Shown one piece after another: positions 18,431 through 27,834 of a DNA stretch of 64,000 bases; position 1 is the stretch's first letter; every line of letters starts with the position of its first letter. The position numbers and the translations under genes are program-made. The notes beneath the pieces were generated by a model, which saw only the letters and a program-made list of their open reading frames with translations, was not told the origin of the DNA and made no database searches. This DNA comes from Rhodobacteraceae bacterium KLH11 (lineage in GTDB: Bacteria; Pseudomonadota; Alphaproteobacteria; Rhodobacterales; Rhodobacteraceae): positions 960,132-1,024,131 of the forward strand of contig DS999531.1 of assembly GCA_000158135.1 (NCBI GenBank), written 5' to 3'.

Positions 18431-19041
18431 GAGTGCGCAAAAATATCCGTTTCAGGCCAACCGGCGAGGTCAAGCTTCGCGCGCGTCGGGAGGAAATCAA
18501 AACAGGCCTGGGCCACCTCGGTCCGGCCTTCCCGGGCCAAACGCCCATCCAGTGCCTCGCGCAAACGATGCAAATACAGAACATCCGAAGCCGCGTAATC
18601 CAGCTGCGCATCCGTGAGGGTTTCAGCCCCCCAATCGCTCATCTGTTGTTGCTTTGAGATATCGACGCCCAGCAATTCCTGACACAGGTTTTTCAGCCCA
18701 TGGCGGTCCGTATAGGTCCGCACAAGACGGCTGGCGATCTTGGTACAATAAACCGGCGCAGCCAGCGCCCCGAAGGCATGATACATCGCCGCGATATCAA
18801 ACCGGCCAAAATGGAACAGTTTCAGGATGTTGGGATCCTCCAGCATCGCACAGAGATTGGGCGCAGAAGCTTGCCCCTTTTCAACCTGCACAATATGGCA
18901 ATCTCCGTCCCCGCCGGACATCTGGATCACGCACAGACGATCGCGATGCGGGTTCAGACCCATGGTTTCGCAATCAATGGCCACGATCGGGCCCATGTCC
19001 AACCCATCGGGCAGGTCGTTTTTGTACAGATGATTTGCCAC
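18427..19041 (-). CDS. rnd: Ribonuclease D-type 3'-5' exonuclease (short form)
   Basis: 204 residues covering only the DEDD exonuclease domain: IVAIDCETMGLNPHRD (Exo I, D-x-E), the LKLFHFGRFDIAAM segment (Exo II) and YAASDVLYLHRLR (Exo III, Y-x3-D). The HRDC domains of full RNase D (about 375 residues) are absent, as is usual for the short alphaproteobacterial form. Acts on stable RNA 3' ends in other bacteria. Confidence 0.88.
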   Translation of the reverse strand: MANHLYKNDLPDGLDMGPIVAIDCETMGLNPHRDRLCVIQMSGGDGDCHIVQVEKGQASAPNLCAMLEDPNILKLFHFGRFDIAAMYHAFGALAAPVYCTKIASRLVRTYTDRHGLKNLCQELLGVDISKQQQMSDWGAETLTDAQLDYAASDVLYLHRLREALDGRLAREGRTEVAQACFDFLPTRAKLDLAGWPETDIFAHS

Positions 19042-19270
19042 GTGGATGTCCTTTGCGCGATCTCGACCCCGAGATAAGAGGTTTCGCCGCCAAACTCAAC
19101 GCCATCGGTTCAGCAATGGTTTTCGAATGGCACCTGCCTTGACTTCTCACCTGTGGGTGGGGCTAGCATCTCATATGACGCGCCGCCTGCGATTTGCAGC
19201 ACCCTTGCCCGACAAAGCTGCCAACGACGGCACCGAAGATATCATAACTATGAAGAAGCATCTCTGACCC

Positions 19271-20590
19271 ATGCTCAGTGTCCTGTCCAACCGCACCTAT
19301 CGACATCTGCTTACCGCCCAGCTTGTTGCGCTGACGGGAACCGGGTTGGCGACCGTGGCGCTGGGTTTGCTGGCGTATGATCTGGCCGGAGAATCCGCCG
19401 GGCTTGTTCTGGGGATGGCGCTGACCCTGAAAATGGTGGCCTATGTCACCATCGCCCCGCTTGCCGCCGCCTTTGCCGAGCGTCTGGACCGGCGCAAGAT
19501 GCTGGTTACGCTGGATCTGGTGCGGGCACTGGTCGTTATCGGCCTGCCCTTCGTATCCGAGATCTGGCAGGTCTATGTGCTGATCTTTGTCCTGCAATCG
19601 GCTTCTGCCGGGTTCACCCCTGCATTTCAGGCCACGATCCCGGACGTTCTGACCGATGAGCAGGACTATACCAAAGCCCTGTCCCTGTCGCGGCTGGCTT
19701 ATGATCTGGAAAGCCTGCTGAGCCCGATGCTGGCCGCCGCCTTGCTGTTGTTCGTCAGTTTCGACAGCCTGTTTCTGGGCACTTGCATCGGATTTGTTGC
19801 CTCGGCGCTGCTGGTGGTGTCGGTCACTCTGCCCTCACCCAAACCAACCAAGCCGCGCGGTATCTATGACCGCACCACGCGCGGCATCCGGATTTACCTG
19901 AAAACGCCGCGCCTGCGCGGGCTTCTGGCGCTGAGCTGGAGCGCGGCGGCGCTGAGTTCGATGGTCATCGTCAATACGGTGGTTCTGGTGCGTGTCGACC
20001 TGCATCTGTCAGAAAGCGCCGTAGCCATCGCATTGGCTGGGTTTGGCGGTGGTTCGATGCTGGCAGCCTTTGCCTTACCACACCTTCTGGAGCGGATTGC
20101 AGACCGTCAGGTCATGCTGGGCGGCGCGGCCCTGGCAACCGGTGTCATGGCAATAGCGGCGCTTCTATCCAGCACCCTGCCGATGACGCTTTGCCTGCTG
20201 ACCGTGATCTGGCTGCTCGTCGGTTTTGGGTATTCCGGCACGTTAACGCCTTCGGGCCGCCTGCTGACCCGATCCGCTCATGCCGAAGATCGCCCGGCCC
20301 TCTTCGCGGCTCAGTTCACCTTGTCGCATGCCTGTTGGCTGGTGCTCTACCCGCTGGCCGGATGGTTGATGACCCGATTTGGGGCCACGACAGCCATGAC
20401 CGGAATGACAATTGCCGCCGTTTTGGGCCTGATTTTCGCGCTGAAGGCATGGCCCCGCACGGATGCAAAGGTGGTGGTCCACAGCCATCCGGAGCTTCCC
20501 CCCGATCACCCGCACCTTGCCGGGCCAAAACCACATGCCCATCCGATTGTCATCGACGATTTGCATCCCCGCATTCCGCATGAGCCTTGA
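19271..20590 (+). CDS. Major facilitator superfamily transporter with His-rich C-terminal tail
   Basis: 439 residues with about twelve hydrophobic helices and the MFS A-motif-like FAERLDRRKMLV between helices 2 and 3. The last ~40 residues are cytoplasmic and rich in His and Pro (VVVHSHPELPPDHPH, HAHPIVI, RIPHEP), which could bind metal ions. Substrate unknown. The next gene is an Lrp-type regulator 56 bp downstream on the same strand. Confidence 0.85.
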   Translation: MLSVLSNRTYRHLLTAQLVALTGTGLATVALGLLAYDLAGESAGLVLGMALTLKMVAYVTIAPLAAAFAERLDRRKMLVTLDLVRALVVIGLPFVSEIWQVYVLIFVLQSASAGFTPAFQATIPDVLTDEQDYTKALSLSRLAYDLESLLSPMLAAALLLFVSFDSLFLGTCIGFVASALLVVSVTLPSPKPTKPRGIYDRTTRGIRIYLKTPRLRGLLALSWSAAALSSMVIVNTVVLVRVDLHLSESAVAIALAGFGGGSMLAAFALPHLLERIADRQVMLGGAALATGVMAIAALLSSTLPMTLCLLTVIWLLVGFGYSGTLTPSGRLLTRSAHAEDRPALFAAQFTLSHACWLVLYPLAGWLMTRFGATTAMTGMTIAAVLGLIFALKAWPRTDAKVVVHSHPELPPDHPHLAGPKPHAHPIVIDDLHPRIPHEP

Positions 20591-20646
20591 GCCCGGGCCG
20601 CGAACTGCCCTAAACCGGGATACGCCTGCCTGACCCCGGAGCCCGC

Positions 20647-21075
20647 ATGGACCAGCTTGACCGACGCATCATCGCCGCCCTGCAGCATAACGCGCGGGAT
20701 TCAACAACGCGCATCGCAGCAACATTGGGAGTTGCCAGAACAACGGTACATGAACGCATCAGCCGGATGGAGGAACGCGGTGTCATCGCCGGCTACTCGG
20801 TCGTTCTGCGCGAAACCGAAGATACGCCCCGGGTACAGATCATCGTGCTGCTGGAAGTGCAGCAGAAAGAAACCACCCGCATCATCAAACGGCTTGAGGC
20901 TTACCCCGAGGTCAAGCTGTGCCTGTCAATCAACGGTGAGTTCGACCTGCTGCTTTCGGCCGAGGCACCCCGGATCGAGGACCTTGACATTCTGGTTGAT
21001 GAACTGGCCCGCATTCCCGGCGTTTCACGCACCAATACCAGCGTGGTTTTTGGTCGCAAGATTGACCGAAACTGA
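20647..21075 (+). CDS. Lrp/AsnC-family transcriptional regulator
   Basis: 142 residues. N-terminal helix-turn-helix (LDRRIIAALQHNARDSTTRI ... GVARTTVHERISRMEERGVI), then the RAM ligand domain (VQIIVLLEVQQKET, VKLCLSINGEFDLLL). Probably controls the adjacent transporter or amino-acid genes; no operator was identified. Confidence 0.9.
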   Translation: MDQLDRRIIAALQHNARDSTTRIAATLGVARTTVHERISRMEERGVIAGYSVVLRETEDTPRVQIIVLLEVQQKETTRIIKRLEAYPEVKLCLSINGEFDLLLSAEAPRIEDLDILVDELARIPGVSRTNTSVVFGRKIDRN

Positions 21076-21147
21076 GATACGCTAACCCTCTGTAAACCGA
21101 TGATTGGCTAGCTTGGCCCGGATTGATCAGAATCCCGGATCGGCAGA

Positions 21148-21831
21148 ATGCCAAATCGAAATCTCTTCATTGCCTGCATGGCCTGCGTTTTGCTGTCACA
21201 GGCCAGCCACGCAATGCCCGGCGCCACGACAGCAGCGATATGCGATCGCGCGGCACAACGGGCTGCCCGGGCCGAAGGTGTGCCACTGGACGTTCTGCGG
21301 GCCATTACCCGTGTCGAAACCGGGCGGTCGCTGGATGGCGCGTTGCAGCCCTGGCCATGGACCGTCAATCGCGAAGGTCAGGGATACTGGTTCGCCTCGG
21401 CGGTTGAGGCGAAATCTTATGTGTTCGACATCTTCAAATCCGGCGTGCGCAGCTTTGATGTGGGTTGCTTCCAGATCAACTACCGCTGGCACGGCACTGC
21501 GTTCCGCTCGATCGACGCGATGTTCGACCCTGATGAAAACGCAACCTATGCCGCGCGGTTTCTGGCCGAGCTCTATGCCGAGTTCGGCTCGTGGCCCGCC
21601 GCCGCCGGGGCCTATCATTCGCGCACGCAGCACCATGCGACAGCATACTCGGATCGTTTTCAAACCATATTGGCGCAGTTGGATCCTGCCGAAACGCATC
21701 GCGCGGCCGACCCCTTCACGGCATCCGCCTTGCCCCTGATCCCCATGGGCCCTGAACCCGAGACCGAGCAAACGCTTGGGTCACTGGTTCCCCAAACCAC
21801 TGCTGCTACAGCCTTTATCACCTTCAACTAG
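21148..21831 (+). CDS. Secreted lytic transglycosylase (SLT domain)
   Basis: 227 residues. Signal peptide LFIACMACVLLSQASHA, then an SLT domain with the catalytic Glu in AITRVETGRS, the VGCFQINYRWHG segment and AAAGAYHSRT. 9 bp before flhA on the same strand, so it probably opens the cell wall for rod passage in the way FlgJ or SltF does (inference from position and fold). A weak CtrA-like CTAA-N7-TAAA lies at 21082-21096. Confidence 0.85.
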   Translation: MPNRNLFIACMACVLLSQASHAMPGATTAAICDRAAQRAARAEGVPLDVLRAITRVETGRSLDGALQPWPWTVNREGQGYWFASAVEAKSYVFDIFKSGVRSFDVGCFQINYRWHGTAFRSIDAMFDPDENATYAARFLAELYAEFGSWPAAAGAYHSRTQHHATAYSDRFQTILAQLDPAETHRAADPFTASALPLIPMGPEPETEQTLGSLVPQTTAATAFITFN

Positions 21832-21840
21832 GAGCAGACA

Positions 21841-23928
21841 GTGCCCCGCATCGATCTTCGCACCCTGTTTTCTCCGACTGTTCTTCTGGCGCTGGCGTTG
21901 ATGACTGTCATCGTGATGATGATCCTGCCCGTGCCCGCCTGGGCGCTGGATGTCGGGTTGGCGGCTTCGTTTGCGCTGGCGATCCTGATCTTCACCCTGA
22001 CCCTGTTTATCGAGCGGCCACTGGATTTCTCATCCTTCCCGACCATCCTGCTTGCCTCGCTGATGCTGCGCTTGTCGCTGAACGTGTCGTCGACCAAACT
22101 GATCATCGGTCAGGGGCATACCGGCACGAATGCGGCGGGGGACGTGATCGAAGGCTTCGCCCAGTTTGTCATGGGCGGCAGCATCTTTCTGGGCCTCGTG
22201 GTATTTGGTGTGCTGCTGATCGTGAACTTCATGGTCATCACCAAAGGGGCCGCCCGTATGGCCGAGGTCGGCGCGCGCTTTGCACTGGACGGGATGCCCG
22301 GCAAGCAGTTGGCCATCGACAGTGACATGTCCGCCGGAGCCATCGATCATCAGGAGGCCAAAGAGCGGCGCGAACGCGAACAGCAGGAAACAACCTTTTT
22401 CGGCTCGCTCGACGGCGCGTCGAAATTCGTCAAGGGTGATGCGATTGCCGGGCTTCTGATCACGCTCCTGAACCTCGTAATGGGGCTTGTGATGGGCGTG
22501 ATCGTGCACGGGATGCCGGTGTCTTCGGCCTTTGAGACCTATGCGATCCTGACCGTGGGCGACGGGCTGGTATCTCAGATCCCGGCGGTGATCATCTCGA
22601 TCGCCTCTGCCCTGCTGCTGGCCCGGGGCGGCACACAAGGTGCCACTGACAACGCGATCTTCGCTCAGCTGGGGCGGCATCCGGCTGCTCTGGGCACTGT
22701 TGCCGTCCTGATGGTGCTGTTCGCACTGGTGCCCGGCTTGCCGTTTCTGCCCTTCATTCTGGGGGCCGGGGTACTGGGATATGCCGCCTATTCCGGATTG
22801 AAGAAACAACGCGCCGACCATGCCGAGACCAAGCCTGAAACGTCCGAGGCAGAAACGCCCGTGTCACAAGCGATTGGCGATGTTCTCGACCTTGACGATG
22901 TGCATCTGGAATTTGCCCCTGATCTGGTCAGCATGGTCCTGAACCCGGGCACAGGTCTGGATGCCCGGATCGCAAATATGCGGACCTATGTGGCCTCAAG
23001 CTTTGGCCTGATCCTGCCTGAAATCCGCCTGACTGATCGCGCTGATCTGCCAACCGGCACCTATGTGATCAAAGTGCAGGGGGTTGAACAGGCGCGTGGC
23101 GTACTGAATTCCGAGCTTGTGCTGGCGCTGGTGCAGGAAGGGCAGGATCTGCTGCCCGACGGTACTGACGTGACCGAGCCGGTCTATGGCGCCCCAGCAC
23201 GCTGGATATTGCCCAAAGATCAGGAAGCTGCCGCATTGAACGGTGCCACCATCGTCACCCCGCCCGAGATTCTGGCGACCCACCTGCTTGAGATCATCAA
23301 ACAGAATTTCCCGCGCCTTCTGACCCTGAAATCCCTGCGCCGCCTACTGTCCGAGATGACCCGGCTGAGCGACCCGACCCGGGCCGAAGCCAACCGCAAA
23401 CTGCTGGATGAGCTGGTCCCGGACAAGGTGCCGATCGACACGCTGCACGCAGTATTGCGGCTGCTGCTGGAGGAGAGGGTTTCGATCCGCAACATGGCGC
23501 TAATACTTGAAAGTGTGGCCGAAGCGCGCCTGACCACCACCCAGCCCGAAGGCATCTGCGAACTGGTGCGCCAGCGGTTGGGATTTCAATTGGTCGCCGA
23601 CATGAAACGCGAGGATGGATCAATCCCCCTGATCCAGCTGGCGCCCGAGTGGGAAGACACTTTTGCCACCTATCAGATCGACGCACCCAATGCCGGGCTT
23701 GATGTGGCCCTGCCGCCCAATCTGTTCAACAAGCTTGCCGACGGGGTTGTCGACAGCGTCGCAAAATCAGCTGATCACGGGCTGTTCCCGGCGGTTGTCA
23801 CCTCAACCCGTCGACGTCGGTTACTGCGGACCATCATGCAGGCGCGCGGCGTCCTAAATCCGGTTTTGTCCTTTGAGGAAATCGGGCTTGAGGCGCGCCC
23901 CGCCCTGGTCGGGACAATCCCCGCGTGA
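21841..23928 (+). CDS. flhA: Flagellar export gate protein FlhA
   Basis: 695 residues with a GTG start preceded by AGGAG. About eight transmembrane helices up to residue ~310 and the conserved FHIPEP region (SSFPTILLASLMLRLSLNVS) are followed by a long cytoplasmic domain (about 345-695, with TPPEILATHLLEIIKQNFPRL). Part of the flagellar type III export gate. Its stop overlaps the fliR GTG. Confidence 0.97.
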   Translation: MPRIDLRTLFSPTVLLALALMTVIVMMILPVPAWALDVGLAASFALAILIFTLTLFIERPLDFSSFPTILLASLMLRLSLNVSSTKLIIGQGHTGTNAAGDVIEGFAQFVMGGSIFLGLVVFGVLLIVNFMVITKGAARMAEVGARFALDGMPGKQLAIDSDMSAGAIDHQEAKERREREQQETTFFGSLDGASKFVKGDAIAGLLITLLNLVMGLVMGVIVHGMPVSSAFETYAILTVGDGLVSQIPAVIISIASALLLARGGTQGATDNAIFAQLGRHPAALGTVAVLMVLFALVPGLPFLPFILGAGVLGYAAYSGLKKQRADHAETKPETSEAETPVSQAIGDVLDLDDVHLEFAPDLVSMVLNPGTGLDARIANMRTYVASSFGLILPEIRLTDRADLPTGTYVIKVQGVEQARGVLNSELVLALVQEGQDLLPDGTDVTEPVYGAPARWILPKDQEAAALNGATIVTPPEILATHLLEIIKQNFPRLLTLKSLRRLLSEMTRLSDPTRAEANRKLLDELVPDKVPIDTLHAVLRLLLEERVSIRNMALILESVAEARLTTTQPEGICELVRQRLGFQLVADMKREDGSIPLIQLAPEWEDTFATYQIDAPNAGLDVALPPNLFNKLADGVVDSVAKSADHGLFPAVVTSTRRRRLLRTIMQARGVLNPVLSFEEIGLEARPALVGTIPA

Positions 23929-24695
23929 TCACGCTCCCGCCTGAACTCCTGCCTTATCTGGGGCAAAACCTCTGGCATCTCTTTGCCGTGTTCCTTCGGG
24001 TATCCGCGCTGGTTTCCCTGCTGCCAGCTTTTGGAGAGCGCAGCATCCCGGTGCGGGTCAAGTTCGGGCTGGCCGCCGCGTTTACCTTGATTATCGCACC
24101 GGCGGTTCCCGCGGCAGGCCCCTTGCCGGGTTTTCCGGGAATGGTCGGCTTGATCGGTAGTGAGATTCTGGTCGGTCTGGCATTTGGGATCGCGCTGCGT
24201 TTGTTTGTGCTGGCGCTGCAAACCGCAGGCTCCATCGCTGCGCAGGCAACCTCGCTGTCGCAAATTCTGGGTGGCGCGGCTGTCGAGCCCGTCCCGGCGA
24301 TGGGGTATTTTCTGACACTGTCCGGTCTGGCGCTGGCCGCGTTGCTGGGCCTGCACATCCACGCCGCGCAGTTCATGGTCCATAGCTATATGCTGTTCCC
24401 ACCCGGCACAGTGCCTGCGGCACCGGACCTGTCGCAATGGGGCGTCACACAGATCACCCGCAGCTTTGGGATGGCTTTTGCGCTGGCAACGCCTTTTGTT
24501 ATCGCCTCACTGATCTACAATCTGGCGCTTGGTGTGATCAACCGCGCCATGCCACAGCTCATGGTCGCTTTTGTTGGTGCTCCGGCCATCACCTTCGCGG
24601 GCCTGTTCCTGTTGTTCGCTGGTACCCCACTGATCCTGTCAGTCTGGTCCGACGCCCTGTTTTCCTTCCTGCAAAACCCGCTGGGAGGGCCGTGA
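23925..24695 (+). CDS. fliR: Flagellar biosynthesis protein FliR
   Basis: 256 residues, GTG start overlapping flhA. Six hydrophobic segments, with the FliR family markers FAVFLRVSALVSLLPAF and GFALA-like LAFGIALRLFVLALQTAG. Inner-membrane component of the export gate (FliPQR). Its stop shares a base with flhB (TGATG). Confidence 0.94.
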   Translation: MITLPPELLPYLGQNLWHLFAVFLRVSALVSLLPAFGERSIPVRVKFGLAAAFTLIIAPAVPAAGPLPGFPGMVGLIGSEILVGLAFGIALRLFVLALQTAGSIAAQATSLSQILGGAAVEPVPAMGYFLTLSGLALAALLGLHIHAAQFMVHSYMLFPPGTVPAAPDLSQWGVTQITRSFGMAFALATPFVIASLIYNLALGVINRAMPQLMVAFVGAPAITFAGLFLLFAGTPLILSVWSDALFSFLQNPLGGP

Positions 24696-25783
24696 TGAGC
24701 GCATCGGATGATGACAGCGACAAATCCTTCGAGGCAACGCCTCAAAAGCTGGAAAAAGCCCGTAAGAAAGGTGAGGTTGCCAAATCCAACGATCTGTCGG
24801 TGGTTGCTGCATATGCGGGGTTGTTCATCGCCCTGCTGACTGCCGGTCAATACACAGCTCAAAATCTTGGAACCCTGTTTGTAGTGCTGATCGACCAATC
24901 AGACCAGATCGCAACCCTGCTGACGCAAGGACCGGCGGTAGTGCCTGTGGCGGGCATGCTGAAGGCAGCCATGGTTCCGGTCTCCGCGCTCTTCATCGTA
25001 CCGGCCGCGGCGGTGCTGCTCAGCCTGATCGCCCAGCGCGCACTGGTCTTCGCGCCGAGCAAATTGAAACCCCGCGCCTCTCGTATCTCGATCCCCTCAA
25101 ATGCGAAGAACAAATTTGGCAGGGGCGGTTTGTTCGAGTTCGCCAAGAGCTTTGTGAAACTGCTGATCTATGGCACCTGCCTCGCGCTCTTCCTGCAGGC
25201 GCATCTGCCCGAGATTCTTACGGCCAGTGCCGCGCCTGCACGATCTTCGATCCTGCTGATGATGACTCTGCTCACCCGTTTTCTGTTTATCGTCATCACG
25301 ATCGCACTGGCGATCGGGATCGTTGACTATCTGTGGCAGCACGCCGAACACATGCGCAAAAACAGAATGTCGCGCAAGGAAGTTCAGGATGAAACCAAGG
25401 ATTCCGAGGGCGACCCCCATGTCAAACAGCAACGCCGCCAGCGCGCGCAGGAGATTGCCGCCAATCAGATGATGGCCGATGTGCCCAAAGCCGATGTGGT
25501 GATCGTCAACCCGACGCATTACGCGGTTGCGTTGAAATGGTCGCGCGAGGCCGGAAGTGCGCCGGTCTGTGTCGCCAAAGGGGTCGACGAGGTTGCGGCT
25601 ACAATCCGTGCTACCGCTGATGATGCCGGTGTTCCGATCCACTCCGATCCTCCGACAGCACGGGCCCTGCACGCCACTGTCGAGATCGGACAGGAAGTTA
25701 CGGAAGAGTATTACCGCCCGGTTGCCGCCGCCATCCGGTTTGCCGAAACCATGCGCGACCGAGCCAGAGGGAAGATAGGATGA
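24695..25783 (+). CDS. flhB: Flagellar biosynthesis protein FlhB
   Basis: 362 residues from the ATG at 24695; the frame upstream is antisense noise over fliR. N-terminal KSFEATPQKLEKARKKGEVAKS, four membrane helices, and the cytoplasmic domain with the autocleavage motif NPTH at about residues 272-275 (VIVNPTHYAVALKW). Export substrate-specificity switch. Confidence 0.97.
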   Translation: MSASDDDSDKSFEATPQKLEKARKKGEVAKSNDLSVVAAYAGLFIALLTAGQYTAQNLGTLFVVLIDQSDQIATLLTQGPAVVPVAGMLKAAMVPVSALFIVPAAAVLLSLIAQRALVFAPSKLKPRASRISIPSNAKNKFGRGGLFEFAKSFVKLLIYGTCLALFLQAHLPEILTASAAPARSSILLMMTLLTRFLFIVITIALAIGIVDYLWQHAEHMRKNRMSRKEVQDETKDSEGDPHVKQQRRQRAQEIAANQMMADVPKADVVIVNPTHYAVALKWSREAGSAPVCVAKGVDEVAATIRATADDAGVPIHSDPPTARALHATVEIGQEVTEEYYRPVAAAIRFAETMRDRARGKIG

Positions 25784-26151
25784 GACGCAACCGGATGACC
25801 GACCTCCTGGCAGTGACCGAAGCCGTTTTTCAGCAGGAACATCAAAGGCTCCGCCCGTTGCTGGAACAGGAAACCCGGCTTCTCGGACAATTGGCCCGTC
25901 TGGATGCTCAACTGGACGAAGTCAGGGCCCATGGCGCACAGGCGGATGGCTACCGCATCACAGGTACCGATCTGTTATGGCAAGGCTGGGAATCAGCAAC
26001 ACGGAGAAACCTGAACACCGAACTTGCGCGCCTGCGATCACAAAAGATCGCGGCGATGGAGGCCTTGCGTGTTGCCTTCGGGCGCAAGCAGGCCGTTGCC
26101 AACCTGTCGCGCCAACTGAATGATCAACGGCAACGCGCTGCAAAACCATGA
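25780..26151 (+). CDS. Small coiled-coil protein, FliJ-like flagellar candidate
   Basis: 123 residues, overlapping the flhB stop (ATGA). Highly charged and helical, with two predicted coiled-coil arms (QQEHQRLRPLLEQETRLLGQ, NTELARLRSQKIAAMEALR) joined by a Gly/Trp-containing centre. Size, helical hairpin form and position fit FliJ or another export chaperone, but no diagnostic motif is visible, so the name is inferred. Confidence 0.55.
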   Translation: MRRNRMTDLLAVTEAVFQQEHQRLRPLLEQETRLLGQLARLDAQLDEVRAHGAQADGYRITGTDLLWQGWESATRRNLNTELARLRSQKIAAMEALRVAFGRKQAVANLSRQLNDQRQRAAKP

Positions 26152-26182
26152 AAACGTGATCGGCTGCTATACGCTGATAGGG

Positions 26183-26680
26183 TCAGGTATCCTGACGGCT
26201 CACGCTCATGATCAGCACCTGAGAAACGTCCTGTCCCAAATCCTTCTGCGCCACTTCAAGCAGCGCGTTGCGCAAGACAGCAAGATTGTCTGACCGCGTG
26301 AACGCCCCGTCGAAACCACCGGTGTTGGCATGATCAAAGAGAACCTGCAGGAACCGGTCCCTCAACTTCGGTTCGACATCGTAGAACGCTTCGGCGATCC
26401 CTGGACGCACCTCAAGGCTAAGGGACATTGTGACCAGCGCGGATATCTCGTCATCTGTCACAACCGGGACTATGAACTGCTTTGTGAGTTTCAGATATTC
26501 ATGAGCATCTGACGTGTCACTTTTCTCTGATTTGGACTTTTCAGTTTTGCCCGCTTTGGGTTCTTCGTCCGCTTCAACATGATCCTCGACCTGCCCGGAT
26601 GGTGTCAAAAAAACCTTGACGCCCACGCCCGCAGCCAGCCCCGTCACCAAAAAGACAACCGGTAACAACTTTCCCATCAT
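26183..26680 (-). CDS. fliL: Flagellar basal-body protein FliL
   Basis: 165 residues. One N-terminal membrane helix (LLPVVFLVTGLAAGVGVKVFL), an acidic/lysine linker (EKSKSEKSD) and the periplasmic FliL domain (FIVPVVTDDEISALVTMSLS, ending DVSQVLIMSVSRQ). Stator-associated. Start at 26680 or the second Met at 26677. Last gene of the flgB-to-fliL block, 9 nt after flgH. Confidence 0.9.
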   Translation of the reverse strand: MMGKLLPVVFLVTGLAAGVGVKVFLTPSGQVEDHVEADEEPKAGKTEKSKSEKSDTSDAHEYLKLTKQFIVPVVTDDEISALVTMSLSLEVRPGIAEAFYDVEPKLRDRFLQVLFDHANTGGFDGAFTRSDNLAVLRNALLEVAQKDLGQDVSQVLIMSVSRQDT

Positions 26681-26689
26681 TCAGGCTCC

Positions 26690-27421
26690 TCAAAACGGCA
26701 GCAGGGTATCAAGGATCTGTTGGCCGTACCGAGGTTGCTGTACGTCCGTGATCTGGCCCCGGCCGCCATAAGACACCCGCGCCGACGCGATCTTGTCATA
26801 TGTGATTTCATTCTGACGCGAGATGTCCTGAGGGCGGACATAACCCGCGACCAGCAACTCTCGCAGTTCGAAATTCACCCGCAGCTCCTGCGAACCCGAG
26901 ATCGACAACACCCCATTGGGCAACACATCAACGACAGTTGCTGCCACGCGCAGGGTCAGCTTTTCTTTGCGTTTCACCGATCCCTTGCCCTTACTCACCG
27001 AGGCGGAATCGATCGATACCGCTTCATCAAGCGAGGCACCTTCCGGCAACCGTTCACCGGCCCGTTGCGGCAGACCAAACAAATCCGGCACCGCAAGGCT
27101 TTCAGACCCCGCGCGCGAGCGGTTTGTATCGTTGGATATCTCGGCCTTTTCATCCAACTCGATCACTACGGTCAGGATATCGCCTTTCTTCATCGCCCGT
27201 TGATCGCCCAGCAACGAATGCTGCCCGCCGCTCCACAGGGACGACTGGTCTACCGTGCGCTGCGGCTGACTGTGTAAGGGGAGCCCGGGCCACAGCATTG
27301 CCACATGCTCGGGTGATTCCGTGTTGGGCGTCAGACTTGGCGGTTTACCGAGGTGATCCAGCCGACCACAGGCTGCAACACTCAGAACAGCGAATAACAG
27401 GGGTTTTGAAAAACTGGGCAT
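26690..27421 (-). CDS. flgH: Flagellar L-ring lipoprotein FlgH
   Basis: 243 residues. Lipobox LSVAACGR; then the FlgH segments SLWSGGQHSLLGDQRAMKKGDILTV, TVVDVLPNGVLSISGSQELRVN and VRPQDISRQNEITYDKIASA. Forms the outer-membrane bushing of the basal body. Start overlaps the flgA stop. Confidence 0.95.
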   Translation of the reverse strand: MPSFSKPLLFAVLSVAACGRLDHLGKPPSLTPNTESPEHVAMLWPGLPLHSQPQRTVDQSSLWSGGQHSLLGDQRAMKKGDILTVVIELDEKAEISNDTNRSRAGSESLAVPDLFGLPQRAGERLPEGASLDEAVSIDSASVSKGKGSVKRKEKLTLRVAATVVDVLPNGVLSISGSQELRVNFELRELLVAGYVRPQDISRQNEITYDKIASARVSYGGRGQITDVQQPRYGQQILDTLLPF

Positions 27422-27834
27422 TACTCGACCTCGATTTGACCATCGGGGCGGATGACGCCCGTTACTGTTGTGCGGGACGACAGGTTCATGACGCGAATAC
27501 GCTCACCGGCTGCACCGCGGCCCAGCGCACGGCCTTCGGTGGTGATAGACAGTGCGACCCGGTCGAAGACCAACATCACCAGATCATTGCGATCCACGAT
27601 CGCAGGGGGGCCTATGTCGGAAGGGCGGATCGGCCGGCCCGGATACAAGGCAATGCGCGCCTCCTGACCGATCAGGGCTTCGGCGCTGCGCACCGCACCC
27701 TGAGCTTCAACAGCCCTGATTTCCAGATCAGAGGCGGAAATAACCTCTTTGGCACGGATGGTTCGGTTGGGCACGACAATCTCGGCCATGGCGGTCAGCG
27801 GCATCAGCGCCAGCATTAAAAACAAAATCCGCAT
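27421..27834 (-). CDS. flgA: P-ring assembly chaperone FlgA
   Basis: 137 residues, signal peptide MRILFLMLALMPLTAMA. The SAF-like domain has VIVPNRTIRAKEVISASDLE and the C-terminal GERIRVMNLSSRTTVTGVI. Shorter than E. coli FlgA (219), as in other alphaproteobacteria. Periplasmic chaperone for FlgI, whose gene is at 36955. One-base overlaps on both sides. Confidence 0.88.
   Translation of the reverse strand: MRILFLMLALMPLTAMAEIVVPNRTIRAKEVISASDLEIRAVEAQGAVRSAEALIGQEARIALYPGRPIRPSDIGPPAIVDRNDLVMLVFDRVALSITTEGRALGRGAAGERIRVMNLSSRTTVTGVIRPDGQIEVE

Noticed and set aside
21082-21096. CTAA-N7-TAAA as a CtrA box before the lytic transglycosylase gene
   Set aside because: Only 6 of 8 consensus bases match; such matches are common by chance.
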